Assembly: GCA_900546265.1 (NCBI GenBank)
Contig: URCA01000016.1
Location: forward strand, 1 to 64,000
Reading direction: 5' to 3'
DNA: 64,000 nt
From: an uncultured Oscillospiraceae bacterium
GTDB taxonomy: Bacteria; Bacillota; Clostridia; Oscillospirales; Acutalibacteraceae
In this document: positions 8,111 through 14,807 of the stretch, in pieces
How positions within the stretch are numbered: the first letter of the stretch is position 1
Layout: the number at the start of each line of letters is the position of its first letter
Notes under the pieces: model-generated
Seen by the model: the letters and a program-made list of their open reading frames with translations, nothing else
The model's database searches: none
Told to the model about the DNA's origin: nothing
Program-made: the position numbers and the translations under genes

Positions 8111-8938
8111 ATGAACTATACAAGGGAGATACAGCGATTTGAACAGCACATGATCGCGGAAGAAAAAAGCGCAGCGACGATTGAAAAGTATCTGCGGGAT
8201 ATTCGCGGCTTCTGTTCCCATCTGGCCGGACGGCGGATCAGCAAGGAGGAAACTATCGCCTACAAGGAATACCTGACGGCGGAATATTCCCCGGCCAGCG
8301 TCAATTCCATGCTGATTGCGATCAACCGTTTTCTGCGGTTTCTTGGATTGCAGGACTGCTGCGTCCGGCCGCTGAAAATCCAGCGGCAGATTTTCAGCCG
8401 GGAGGACAAGGAACTGACAAAAGCAGAATACCAACGACTGGTGAAAGCAGCCGGGAATACCCGGCTGTCGCTGGTGATCCAGACCATCTGCGGCACCGGT
8501 ATCCGGGTGAGCGAGCTGCAATATATCACGGCCGAAGCGGTGCGGGCGGGCAAGGCGGTGGTGAACTGCAAAAATAAAACGCGGGTCATTTTTATCCCCA
8601 CGTCGATTCAGAAGATGTTAAAGCCCTATATGAAAAAATCCGGCATTACAGCCGGAAGCGTGTTTGTGACAAGAAGCGGAAAACCGTTAAACCGCCGGAA
8701 TATCTGGCGGGATATGAAAGCCCTCTGTGAACGGGCGGGCGTATCCCCGAACAAGGTGTTTCCGCACAATCTGCGGCATCTGTTTGCGCGGACGTTTTAT
8801 GGACTGGAAAAGGATATCGTCCGTCTGGCTGATTTGCTCGGCCATAGCAGCGTCGACACCACACGGATTTATACCATGGAAACTGGCGATGGGCACAGAC
8901 TCCGTCTGGAACGAGTCGAAAATCTGCTGATGACATAA
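8111..8938 (+). CDS. Tyrosine recombinase, probable inversion switch enzyme
   Basis: A 275-residue site-specific recombinase. The N-terminal SAM-like core-binding domain (about 1-95) starts NYTREIQRFEQHM. The catalytic domain carries R132 (GIRVSEL), H219 and R222 (HNLRHLF), H245 (LLGHSS) and the nucleophile Y254 (IYTMET), so the active site is complete. The ATG at 8111 has GGAGG eight bases upstream. The last codons and stop form the left arm of a dif-like 28-bp site, and an oppositely oriented partner site lies 250 bases on. I infer that it inverts that segment rather than integrating an element. It could also be a stranded integrase of the A+T-rich accessory segment. Confidence 0.9.
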   Translation: MNYTREIQRFEQHMIAEEKSAATIEKYLRDIRGFCSHLAGRRISKEETIAYKEYLTAEYSPASVNSMLIAINRFLRFLGLQDCCVRPLKIQRQIFSREDKELTKAEYQRLVKAAGNTRLSLVIQTICGTGIRVSELQYITAEAVRAGKAVVNCKNKTRVIFIPTSIQKMLKPYMKKSGITAGSVFVTRSGKPLNRRNIWRDMKALCERAGVSPNKVFPHNLRHLFARTFYGLEKDIVRLADLLGHSSVDTTRIYTMETGDGHRLRLERVENLLMT

Positions 8939-8955
8939 GACTGATTATGTCATCA
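8928..8955 (+). other. Left recombination site (11-6-11 dyad)
   Basis: Arm TGATGACATAA (8928-8938), asymmetric core GACTGA (8939-8944), arm TTATGTCATCA (8945-8955). The arms are perfect reverse complements. The 11-6-11 geometry is that of Xer/dif-type tyrosine recombinase sites. It overlaps the recombinase stop codon. Confidence 0.75.
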
Positions 8956-8988
8956 ATTCCACATAACTATACCACTCTATTTTTCTCT

Positions 8989-9017
8989 ATCATACCACAA
9001 TCCGACCGATTCCGCAA
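8989..9017 (-). promoter_or_regulatory. Extended -10 promoter inside the invertible segment
   Basis: On the minus strand, TTGCGG (9017-9012), a 17-base spacer and TATGAT (8994-8989) preceded by the extended -10 TGG. As sequenced it fires leftward through the left recombination site, antisense to the 3' end of the recombinase gene. Confidence 0.7.
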
Positions 9018-9040
9018 TACATATCGTTAAAAAGTTAAAA

Positions 9041-9107
9041 AAAGGCACGAAAAAACAGGCCGGGATTATCCATGATTTTCCTCCGGCTGTCTTTTCGCGC
9101 CCTTTTT
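9041..9107. terminator. Bidirectional terminator inside the invertible segment
   Basis: GGCACGAAAAAACAGGCCGG (9044-9063) pairs with 9083-9101 (CCGGCTGT, TTTTCG, GCC) with few mismatches. T-runs lie on both exits (CCTTTTT at the right; seven T on the minus strand). It stops read-through from the recombinase gene and stays upstream of the promoter after inversion. Confidence 0.75.
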
Positions 9108-9179
9108 ATCTGCCGTAGATATTCCGGCATCTTTTATTGACATTTGCAAGCATGCTCATGGTTCGGTTTCCGTTGTTGC

Positions 9180-9207
9180 CAGCGACATAATCAGTCTTAT
9201 GTCATCA
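9180..9207 (-). other. Right recombination site, inverted relative to the left
   Basis: Outer arm TTATGTCATCA (9197-9207) matches the left site exactly. The core on the plus strand is TCAGTC (9191-9196). The inner arm matches at seven of eleven bases (GACATAA kept). An asymmetric pair of binding arms is normal for tyrosine recombinase sites. Confidence 0.7.
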
Positions 9208-9240
9208 GTAGCTTAATGAATACGGATAATATGCATTGAC

Positions 9241-9257
9241 TATGATCAAAGATCATA
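9241..9257. promoter_or_regulatory. Perfect palindrome, likely operator
   Basis: TATGATC-AAA-GATCATA, with 7-bp arms, ends three bases before the -35 element of the operon promoter. Its position suits an activator, or a repressor close to the polymerase. No cognate regulator is evident in the window. Confidence 0.6.
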
Positions 9258-9260
9258 TTC

Positions 9261-9289
9261 TTGCAAATTTGTAGTTATTGTGCTATACT
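9261..9289 (+). promoter_or_regulatory. Fixed promoter of the SipW/TasA-like operon
   Basis: TTGCAA (9261-9266), a 17-base spacer and TATACT (9284-9289) preceded by the extended -10 TGC. It lies outside the invertible segment, about 90 bases before the first gene, so the operon may have basal, operator-controlled expression in both switch orientations. Confidence 0.7.
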
Positions 9290-9376
9290 AATAGATAATA
9301 TAGTTATGCCCGTGTGGCAATATAACGGAATTCTGTTGTATTTGAGCAATATAAAAATAAAATAGAAGGACGGTGA

Positions 9377-10237
9377 TTGTCGGCTATGGGAGTTCCGGAG
9401 CAAGCAACGCCGAAATCTTCGCGGCTGAAAATCGTCATGGTTATCTTGGCTGTCCTGCTGGTAATCAGCGCGGGCGGCCTTGCGGCGCGGTATGTCTATC
9501 TTCACTTCTTTGCCCCGGCACAGTCTACTGTAACCGTGCCGGATAACCTGATCGGTGAAGAAAACTCCGAATCGCAGAAAAAGCCGGCGGAAAACAGCAG
9601 CCAGTCGGAAATCATCCCTCTAACGGACGGTGAGTCCGTTTCCGGCCAAACGGATGTGGCCGGCAATTCCAGTAAAAACGGCAACCCGACTGCGGACAAG
9701 CCCATCGCCGTTAAGCTGGAATTATACGAGGGCAGACCGGGTGCCAACCAGCGCTTTGAAGTGAAAAATATGTTTCCCGGTGATACCGAGACAAAGTATT
9801 TCTGCGTCAAAGCGCACCATGATGCAGACTTGGAGTTGTTTTTCAGGACGAAGATCACCGGGCAGACGAAAAATCTCGGTGATGTGCTACATATTAAGGT
9901 CACCCATCTGGAAACCGGCAAGGTGCTGTGTGATGCGCCTTTTGCTGAAATCGACGGCAAGGAATTTTCCGAGCTGCTGAAAAAGAATGCAGCGGGCGAA
10001 ACCACCGCGTATTATCAGATCGACGTGTCGCTGGATACCTCTGTCGGCAACGAGTATCAGGCGGCGGAACTGAAAGCGGATTTTGCGTGGTATGTCAAGG
10101 ATGAGGGCGGGCTGACCCCACCGCAGACCGGCGATACCACAAATCTTATCCTTTGGATAACACTGGCGGCTTCGTCCCTGTTGCTGCTCATTCTTCTTTG
10201 GAAACGCAGGAAGGAGGCGCGGCATGAGGAAGTCTAA
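9377..10237 (+). CDS. PPQTG wall-sorted surface protein of the TasA-like operon
   Basis: A 286-residue secreted protein of unrecognised family. A hydrophobic signal segment lies at about 19-45, then a Ser/Glu/Lys-rich linker (about 55-110) and a globular domain (about 112-240) with TasA/camelysin-like features (SVGNEYQAAELKADFAWYV). The C-terminus has PPQTG at 248-252, a hydrophobic span and KRRKEARHEEV. This resembles the (S/N/P)PxTG signals cleaved by class B-type sortases of Clostridia. No sortase is present in the window. TTG at 9377 is six bases after AGAAGGA; ATG at 9386 is the alternative start. It overlaps the next gene by 14 bases. It may be the cell-wall anchor for the polymerising proteins that follow. 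Confidence 0.75.
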   Translation: MSAMGVPEQATPKSSRLKIVMVILAVLLVISAGGLAARYVYLHFFAPAQSTVTVPDNLIGEENSESQKKPAENSSQSEIIPLTDGESVSGQTDVAGNSSKNGNPTADKPIAVKLELYEGRPGANQRFEVKNMFPGDTETKYFCVKAHHDADLELFFRTKITGQTKNLGDVLHIKVTHLETGKVLCDAPFAEIDGKEFSELLKKNAAGETTAYYQIDVSLDTSVGNEYQAAELKADFAWYVKDEGGLTPPQTGDTTNLILWITLAASSLLLLILLWKRRKEARHEEV

Positions 10238-10769
10238 AACCACAAAAAGGCTGACGACAAGTGTGGCGACGATTGTCGTTCTTGCCGTCTGTCTCTGCAT
10301 CACGACCTTTGCGCTGGTGTATTCCACGGTGGCCGTGGACAACAACCTGTTCCAGACCGGCGAGATCAGGGTCAATCTGAACGACGGCAAGCCGGTAATC
10401 GAAGAAGATGAATTCCTGTTTGAGCCGGGCATGACGGTGGAAAAGGACTTCTTCCTCGAAAATCAGGGTACATGGGATGTGTACTACAAGCTGTACCTCG
10501 ACAATGTGGAGGGCGGTCTGGCCGATGTGCTGGATGTGGCGATCCGGGACGGGGATACCGTCCTGTACAGCGGCAAAGCGGTTGATTTGCAAAAAGAGCA
10601 GATCGGCGCGGCAGACGATATTTTGAAACTGAACGAGCGCCGGGAGCTGACCATCACCTTCCACTATCCTGAAGAAGGTGGCAACAGCGGACAGGCCCAG
10701 TACCTCTCCTTCGATTTGAAGGCCGACGCGGTGCAGACCAAAAATAATCCCCAGAGGCTGTTCGACTAA
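10224..10769 (+). CDS. Small TasA/camelysin-like SipW-dependent protein
   Basis: A 181-residue secreted protein. The signal segment (about 10-35) ends in TTFALVYSTVAVDNNLFQTG, the pattern of SipW-processed TasA/CalY proteins, where a long hydrophobic core is followed by an amphipathic start and TG(E)I. The mature part (about 36-181) is a predicted beta-sandwich with FLENQGTWDVYYKLYLDNV, matching the donor-strand type fold of the family. AAGGAGG is six bases before the ATG. It lies first among the SipW substrates and is the simplest candidate fibre subunit. Confidence 0.75.
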   Translation: MRKSKTTKRLTTSVATIVVLAVCLCITTFALVYSTVAVDNNLFQTGEIRVNLNDGKPVIEEDEFLFEPGMTVEKDFFLENQGTWDVYYKLYLDNVEGGLADVLDVAIRDGDTVLYSGKAVDLQKEQIGAADDILKLNERRELTITFHYPEEGGNSGQAQYLSFDLKADAVQTKNNPQRLFD

Positions 10770-10830
10770 AGGAGTACCCCCTGCTGGTGGACTCGCAGGA
10801 GCGGCCTGTGGACGATTCCCGTTCTTTAGC

Positions 10831-10862
10831 GTAAACACGCGGTGTGCGTGATTACATACGGT
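10831..10862 (+). repeat. 32-base leader repeat, copy 1
   Basis: Matches 13228-13259 with one difference. Both copies lie just upstream of the ribosome site of a beta-helix SipW-substrate gene, and contain a small ACAC/GTGT hairpin. Confidence 0.75.
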
Positions 10863-10894
10863 TTATCCAACAGTTTTATTAGGAGGATGAAGCA

Positions 10895-12322
10895 ATGACA
10901 AACAGCAAACACACCAAGCGTGCATTGCTGGCAAGTATTTTGTCAGTGGTAGTGTGCGCAGCCATGCTGGCAGGCAGCACCTTTGCATGGTTTACCGATT
11001 CGGTCACCAGCGCAGGCAACATCATCAAGTCGGGCAATCTGGATGTCGCCTTGGAATGGGCGAACGGAACAGAGGCGCTTGACACGGCAACCTGGCAAGA
11101 CGCGTCCACGGGCGCCATCTTCAACTATAACCTGTGGGAGCCGGGCTACACCGAGGCCCGCCATGTACGGATCAGCAACAAGGGGAATCTGGCGCTGAAA
11201 TATGAGATTCGTATTGCTGCAAACGGCGAAGTCAGCAAGCTGGCTGACGTGATCGATGTTTATTACATCAAGGACGGTAAACAGATTACCAGCCGCACCG
11301 GGCTTACTGATGAAAACAAAATCGGCACGCTGTCACAGGTACTTGCTAATCCTTATGCCGCAAAAGGTCATATCCTTGCGGGCGAGAATGCGGTGGACGT
11401 CGCCACCATCGCACTGAAAATGCAGGAGAGCGCCGGGAACGAGTATCAGGGTCTTGCAATCGGCAGTGATTTCTCCATTCAGCTTGTTGCGACTCAGTAT
11501 ACATCTGAAAGCGACAGCTTTGACGATCAGTATGATAAGGATGCGCCCCTTAATTTTGTTCCCGTTGCTACTGCTGACGAGTTAACTAAGGCAGTAGCAG
11601 ATGGCGAAAATGTTTCTCTTACAGCCCCGATTGAATTGAGCGAAAGATTAGAGGTAAAAAAAGACATTACCATTAACGGAAACGGCAATGCTATCACCAT
11701 TCCCACAGATAGAGTAATCAATTTGGCTAACATTGCGGAACCGATAACGGTTACGCTCAATAACGTGGATTTGAATGGGCCCACCCAAGGCACATATACA
11801 AGGGGCATTTCTATATACGATGTGCCAAAGGTAAAGGTTGTAATGGATAACTGTTCCCTTTCAGCGAATTATTATGCCATCAATCTAGCGAGCGCTGCTC
11901 CCAACGCAGAAATTGTTGTCAAAAATACCACTTTAACCGGTTGGTGCGCATTCCAGACACATTCTCCCTATTCCAACGTCACATTTGAAAATTGCACATT
12001 GATAGGCTTGAATGATAAGGGATTTAATGCAGATGGTTGGAATGATTTCGCTACGGTTGTTGTCAATGGGTATTCAGAAGGCAATCCTGATCCTGATGGC
12101 GCTCACGGCGGTACTTTTACATTTAAGAACTGCCGGATTGAGGCGAATCAGACAACCGGTAACACACAGTATCTCTTGTCAGTTAGAGCGAAAAATACTA
12201 CATTGATTGCTGAAAACTGCTCATTTTATGTTGATGGTACGGAAGTCAGCATAGAGGATGTACCAAACTATGTTTCAGTTTATCCGGAAGTGATAGACAG
12301 TTTTAACTTCACTCTCAAGTAA
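10895..12322 (+). CDS. TasA-like module fused to beta-helix domain, paralogue 1
   Basis: A 475-residue secreted protein. The SipW-type signal (1 to about 30, ending AGSTFAWFTDSV) and TasA-like module (about 31-205) contain SNKGNLALKYEIRI and GNEYQGLAIGSDFSIQLVATQYT. The C-terminal part (about 215-475) has the NITINGNGNAI, NCTL and FKNCRIEAN pattern of a right-handed parallel beta-helix. The first 200 residues closely match the protein encoded at 13293-14633, while the C-terminal part is unrelated. AGGAGG is eight bases before the ATG. Probably a surface-displayed adhesin or glycan-contacting protein processed by the SipW homologue next door. Confidence 0.78.
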   Translation: MTNSKHTKRALLASILSVVVCAAMLAGSTFAWFTDSVTSAGNIIKSGNLDVALEWANGTEALDTATWQDASTGAIFNYNLWEPGYTEARHVRISNKGNLALKYEIRIAANGEVSKLADVIDVYYIKDGKQITSRTGLTDENKIGTLSQVLANPYAAKGHILAGENAVDVATIALKMQESAGNEYQGLAIGSDFSIQLVATQYTSESDSFDDQYDKDAPLNFVPVATADELTKAVADGENVSLTAPIELSERLEVKKDITINGNGNAITIPTDRVINLANIAEPITVTLNNVDLNGPTQGTYTRGISIYDVPKVKVVMDNCSLSANYYAINLASAAPNAEIVVKNTTLTGWCAFQTHSPYSNVTFENCTLIGLNDKGFNADGWNDFATVVVNGYSEGNPDPDGAHGGTFTFKNCRIEANQTTGNTQYLLSVRAKNTTLIAENCSFYVDGTEVSIEDVPNYVSVYPEVIDSFNFTLK

Positions 12323-12371
12323 CTGAAATATTATAAGACGAAATAAAGTCATAATTGTATATAATCTAAAA

Positions 12372-12440
12372 AAGTCCGTTCTCCCTTCGGGGAGGCGGCA
12401 ATCAAAGGGCATGAGCCTGTGTTCGTGCCTTTTGATTGCT
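12372..12440 (+). ncRNA. Conserved two-hairpin RNA element, copy 1
   Basis: Hairpin 1 is CTCCC-TTCG-GGGAG (12381-12394) with a UUCG-type tetraloop. Hairpin 2 pairs 12398-12411 with 12426-12439 (14 bp, one G-U). The same pair recurs at 14698-14773 with changes in hairpin 1 that keep base pairing. It lies in the 5' leader of the SipW gene without a T-run, so a cis-acting leader or a processing site is more likely than a terminator. No known riboswitch class was recognised. Confidence 0.55.
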
Positions 12441-12472
12441 GGAAGTAGGCTGCAGCACGAGGGAGTGTTCGG

Positions 12473-13231
12473 ATGAAAAAAGTACTTAATATCATAAAAA
12501 ACATCTTTGTCTGGCTGGTAGTCCTATTAGCCGTGTGTATGATGATATTTACCATTGTGTCGGTTAATTCCTTTGACCGCACCGACCGGGACATTTTTGG
12601 TTATAAAGCGTTTATCGTGCGCTCCGATTCCATGAGTGCTACCGATTTCAGCGCAGGCGATCTGATACTGGTAAAAGAGGTAGATCCGTCCACGCTGAAG
12701 GCGGGGGATATTATCTCCTATCAGTCCACCAACACCGAAAATTACGGCGAGGTGGTAACACACAAGATCCGGGAATTGACAACCGACGCGGAGGGTAACC
12801 CCGGTTTTGTGACCTACGGCACCACCACGGACCAGAACGATGAAAACATTGTTACCTACAGCTTTGTGCTGGGGAAATACCAGACCAAGCTGCCGGGCGT
12901 GGGAAAATTCTTTCAGTTTCTCAAGACCACGCCGGGATATATCGTCTGCATCTTTCTCCCCTTTCTGCTGCTGATTTTGGTGCAGGGTATTAACAGCATC
13001 CGGCTGTTCCGGCAGTATAAGAAGGAGCAGCTTGCCGAACTGGAGGCCGAGCGCGAAAAGGAACGGGCAGAAATGGCGGCGGAGCGGCAGCGGCTGGAAG
13101 AACAGCAGGCCGAGTCACAGAAGATGATGGCTGAGCTGCTGAAGCTGAAAAACGAGCTGTCCGGCAAGGAGACACCGGCAACGGAATCGCAGGAGCAACC
13201 CGCCGAGGGCGAAACACATTCTATGCTGTAA
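12473..13231 (+). CDS. SipW-type (ER-type) signal peptidase I
   Basis: A 252-residue membrane protease that would cleave the signals of the TasA-like proteins in this operon. The first span is at about 10-32. The catalytic Ser53 lies in VRSDSM and His97 in VVTHKI (Ser-His type, with His instead of the bacterial Lys), and D120 lies in the GTTTDQND box. A second span (about 148-172) is followed by a charged coiled-coil cytoplasmic tail (about 175-235, EAEREKERAEM) longer than in Bacillus SipW. GAGGGAG is seven bases before the ATG. It lies between the two beta-helix paralogues, which supports a dedicated role. Confidence 0.9.
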   Translation: MKKVLNIIKNIFVWLVVLLAVCMMIFTIVSVNSFDRTDRDIFGYKAFIVRSDSMSATDFSAGDLILVKEVDPSTLKAGDIISYQSTNTENYGEVVTHKIRELTTDAEGNPGFVTYGTTTDQNDENIVTYSFVLGKYQTKLPGVGKFFQFLKTTPGYIVCIFLPFLLLILVQGINSIRLFRQYKKEQLAELEAEREKERAEMAAERQRLEEQQAESQKMMAELLKLKNELSGKETPATESQEQPAEGETHSML

Positions 13232-13259
13232 ACACGTGGTGTGCGTGATTACATACGGT
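13228..13259 (+). repeat. 32-base leader repeat, copy 2
   Basis: Copy of 10831-10862 with a single C-to-T difference. It overlaps the stop codon of the SipW gene and precedes the second beta-helix paralogue. Confidence 0.75.
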
Positions 13260-13292
13260 CATTGAAAATTTTGTTAAGGAGGATGAACAACA

Positions 13293-14633
13293 ATGACAAA
13301 CAGCAAACACACCAAGCGTGCATTGCTGGCAAGCGTTCTGTCAGTGGTAGTGTGCTCGGCCATGCTGGTGGGCAGCACCTTCGCGTGGTTCACCGATTCG
13401 GTCACCAGTGCAGGCAACATCATCAAGTCGGGCAATCTGAAGGTCGCCTTGGAATGGGCGAACGGAACAGAGGCGCTTGACACGGCAACCTGGCAAGACG
13501 CGTCCACGGGCGCCATCTTCAACTATAACCTGTGGGAGCCGGGCTACACCGAGGCCCGCCATGTACGGATCAGCAACAAGGGGAATCTGGCGCTGAAATA
13601 TGAGATTCGTATTGTGGCAAACGGCGAAGTCAGCAAGCTGGCGGAGGCTATTGACGTTTACTACGTTAAGGACGGGAAGCAGCTCACCAGCCGTAACGAT
13701 TTGACAGACACGATGAAAATTGGTACCCTGAAAGAGGTACTTGCCAATCCGTATGCTGCCAAAGGCCATATCCTTGCGGGCGAGAATGCGGCGGATGTCG
13801 CCACTATCGCGCTGAAAATGCAGGAAGATGCAGGCAATGAGTATCAGGGCTTGTCCATCGGTACAGATTTCTCTGTCCAGTTGGTCGCTACACAGTATAC
13901 GCATGAAGGCGACAGCTTTGATAATCAGTATGATAAGGACGCGAAGTATCCGGTTCGAGTAAGTGTTTCGGACAAAGAGGCCCTGGAAGGGGCGTTGAAT
14001 AATCCCGGTGTACCTGTGGATATTACGCTGACAGAGCCTATTTCAAATTCTAATGATCTGACCGTCACCGGCGACGTAACCCTGAATCTGGGGGACAGCG
14101 CGCTCAATCAAAACAACTCGGATATTGTTGGAGCGGATCTCACAGTGGAAAACGGCGGTTCTCTGACTATCAACGCCAACAGTAGACCGGGCTTTAACTA
14201 CACCGCAGGTAAGCTGGCAACCGACGGCACAGGCAGCTCCTTGACGGTCAACGGCGGAGAGTACGGCGACAGCGGCTCTGGTAATGCCAATGTGGCCGCA
14301 CGCAACAGCAGCGTAATTTACCTCAATTCGGGCTCTTTCTCTACTTCCGGTTATAAGGGCCACGCAGTAACCGCAGAGAGCGGTGCGACGGTTTACATCA
14401 AGGGTGGCAGCTACGGAACCAGCGGCGCTAGCAGTTCTACTATCTATGCCAACGGTGGAACCATTGTGATTACCGGTTTGGATTCGATTAGAGCAAACGG
14501 TGTTAACTACGATGTAGACAACGGCGGAAAAATTATTCTCTCCAAAGCTGTTTCCAGCCGTCAGCCTACCAGCATCGGAAGCGGCTGCACCGTGACAGAT
14601 GATGGTGAAAACTGGGTGATCACCAAGGCCTAG
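13293..14633 (+). CDS. TasA-like module fused to beta-helix domain, paralogue 2
   Basis: A 446-residue secreted protein built like the one at 10895-12322: SipW-type signal (VGSTFAWFTDSV), TasA-like module to about residue 210, then a different C-terminal domain (about 215-446) rich in short Gly/Ser/Asn repeats (VNGGEYGDSGSGNANV, YIKGGSYGTSG), consistent with a beta-helix or beta-solenoid. A 171-base block (13443-13613) is identical to 11045-11215 although the flanks differ, which indicates recent gene conversion. AAGGAGG is ten bases before the ATG. Likely a second, antigenically different surface display protein. Confidence 0.78.
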   Translation: MTNSKHTKRALLASVLSVVVCSAMLVGSTFAWFTDSVTSAGNIIKSGNLKVALEWANGTEALDTATWQDASTGAIFNYNLWEPGYTEARHVRISNKGNLALKYEIRIVANGEVSKLAEAIDVYYVKDGKQLTSRNDLTDTMKIGTLKEVLANPYAAKGHILAGENAADVATIALKMQEDAGNEYQGLSIGTDFSVQLVATQYTHEGDSFDNQYDKDAKYPVRVSVSDKEALEGALNNPGVPVDITLTEPISNSNDLTVTGDVTLNLGDSALNQNNSDIVGADLTVENGGSLTINANSRPGFNYTAGKLATDGTGSSLTVNGGEYGDSGSGNANVAARNSSVIYLNSGSFSTSGYKGHAVTAESGATVYIKGGSYGTSGASSSTIYANGGTIVITGLDSIRANGVNYDVDNGGKIILSKAVSSRQPTSIGSGCTVTDDGENWVITKA

Positions 14634-14697
14634 GATCAAATTATTTTTGTAGTTCTTATTTTTCCTGTTTTAAATGACAGGATATATTTTAAGCAGT

Positions 14698-14773
14698 AAG
14701 TCCGCCCTCTCCCCTCTTTCGGGAGGGGCGGCAATCAAAGGGCATGAGCCTGCGTTCGTGCCTTTTGATTGCC
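14698..14773 (+). ncRNA. Conserved two-hairpin RNA element, copy 2
   Basis: Hairpin 1 uses CCCCTC/GAGGGG (14711-14728) instead of the copy 1 stem. Hairpin 2 pairs 14731-14744 with 14759-14772, as in copy 1. It sits in the leader of the LysM protein gene. Paired changes in hairpin 1 between copies argue for selection on structure. Confidence 0.55.
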
Positions 14774-14807
14774 GTAAAGAAGAGAAATTGGAAAGGAGGC
14801 GGTCGCT

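Larger units (their letters stand above)
8928..9207. other. Apparent invertible promoter segment
   Basis: The 25 bases at 8927-8951 are repeated exactly, inverted, at 9184-9208. The 6-bp core reads GACTGA on the plus strand at the left site and TCAGTC at the right, so recombination would invert the intervening 224 bases, not delete them. Inside are an outward minus-strand promoter (8989-9017) and a bidirectional terminator (9041-9107). In the sequenced orientation the promoter faces the recombinase gene and the terminator insulates the surface operon. Inversion would carry the promoter to about 9118-9146 facing the operon, downstream of the terminator. Confidence 0.72.

Noticed and set aside
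12372..12440. Hairpin pair as a c-di-GMP or other known riboswitch
   Set aside because: The conserved core bases of the riboswitch classes I know are not visible.
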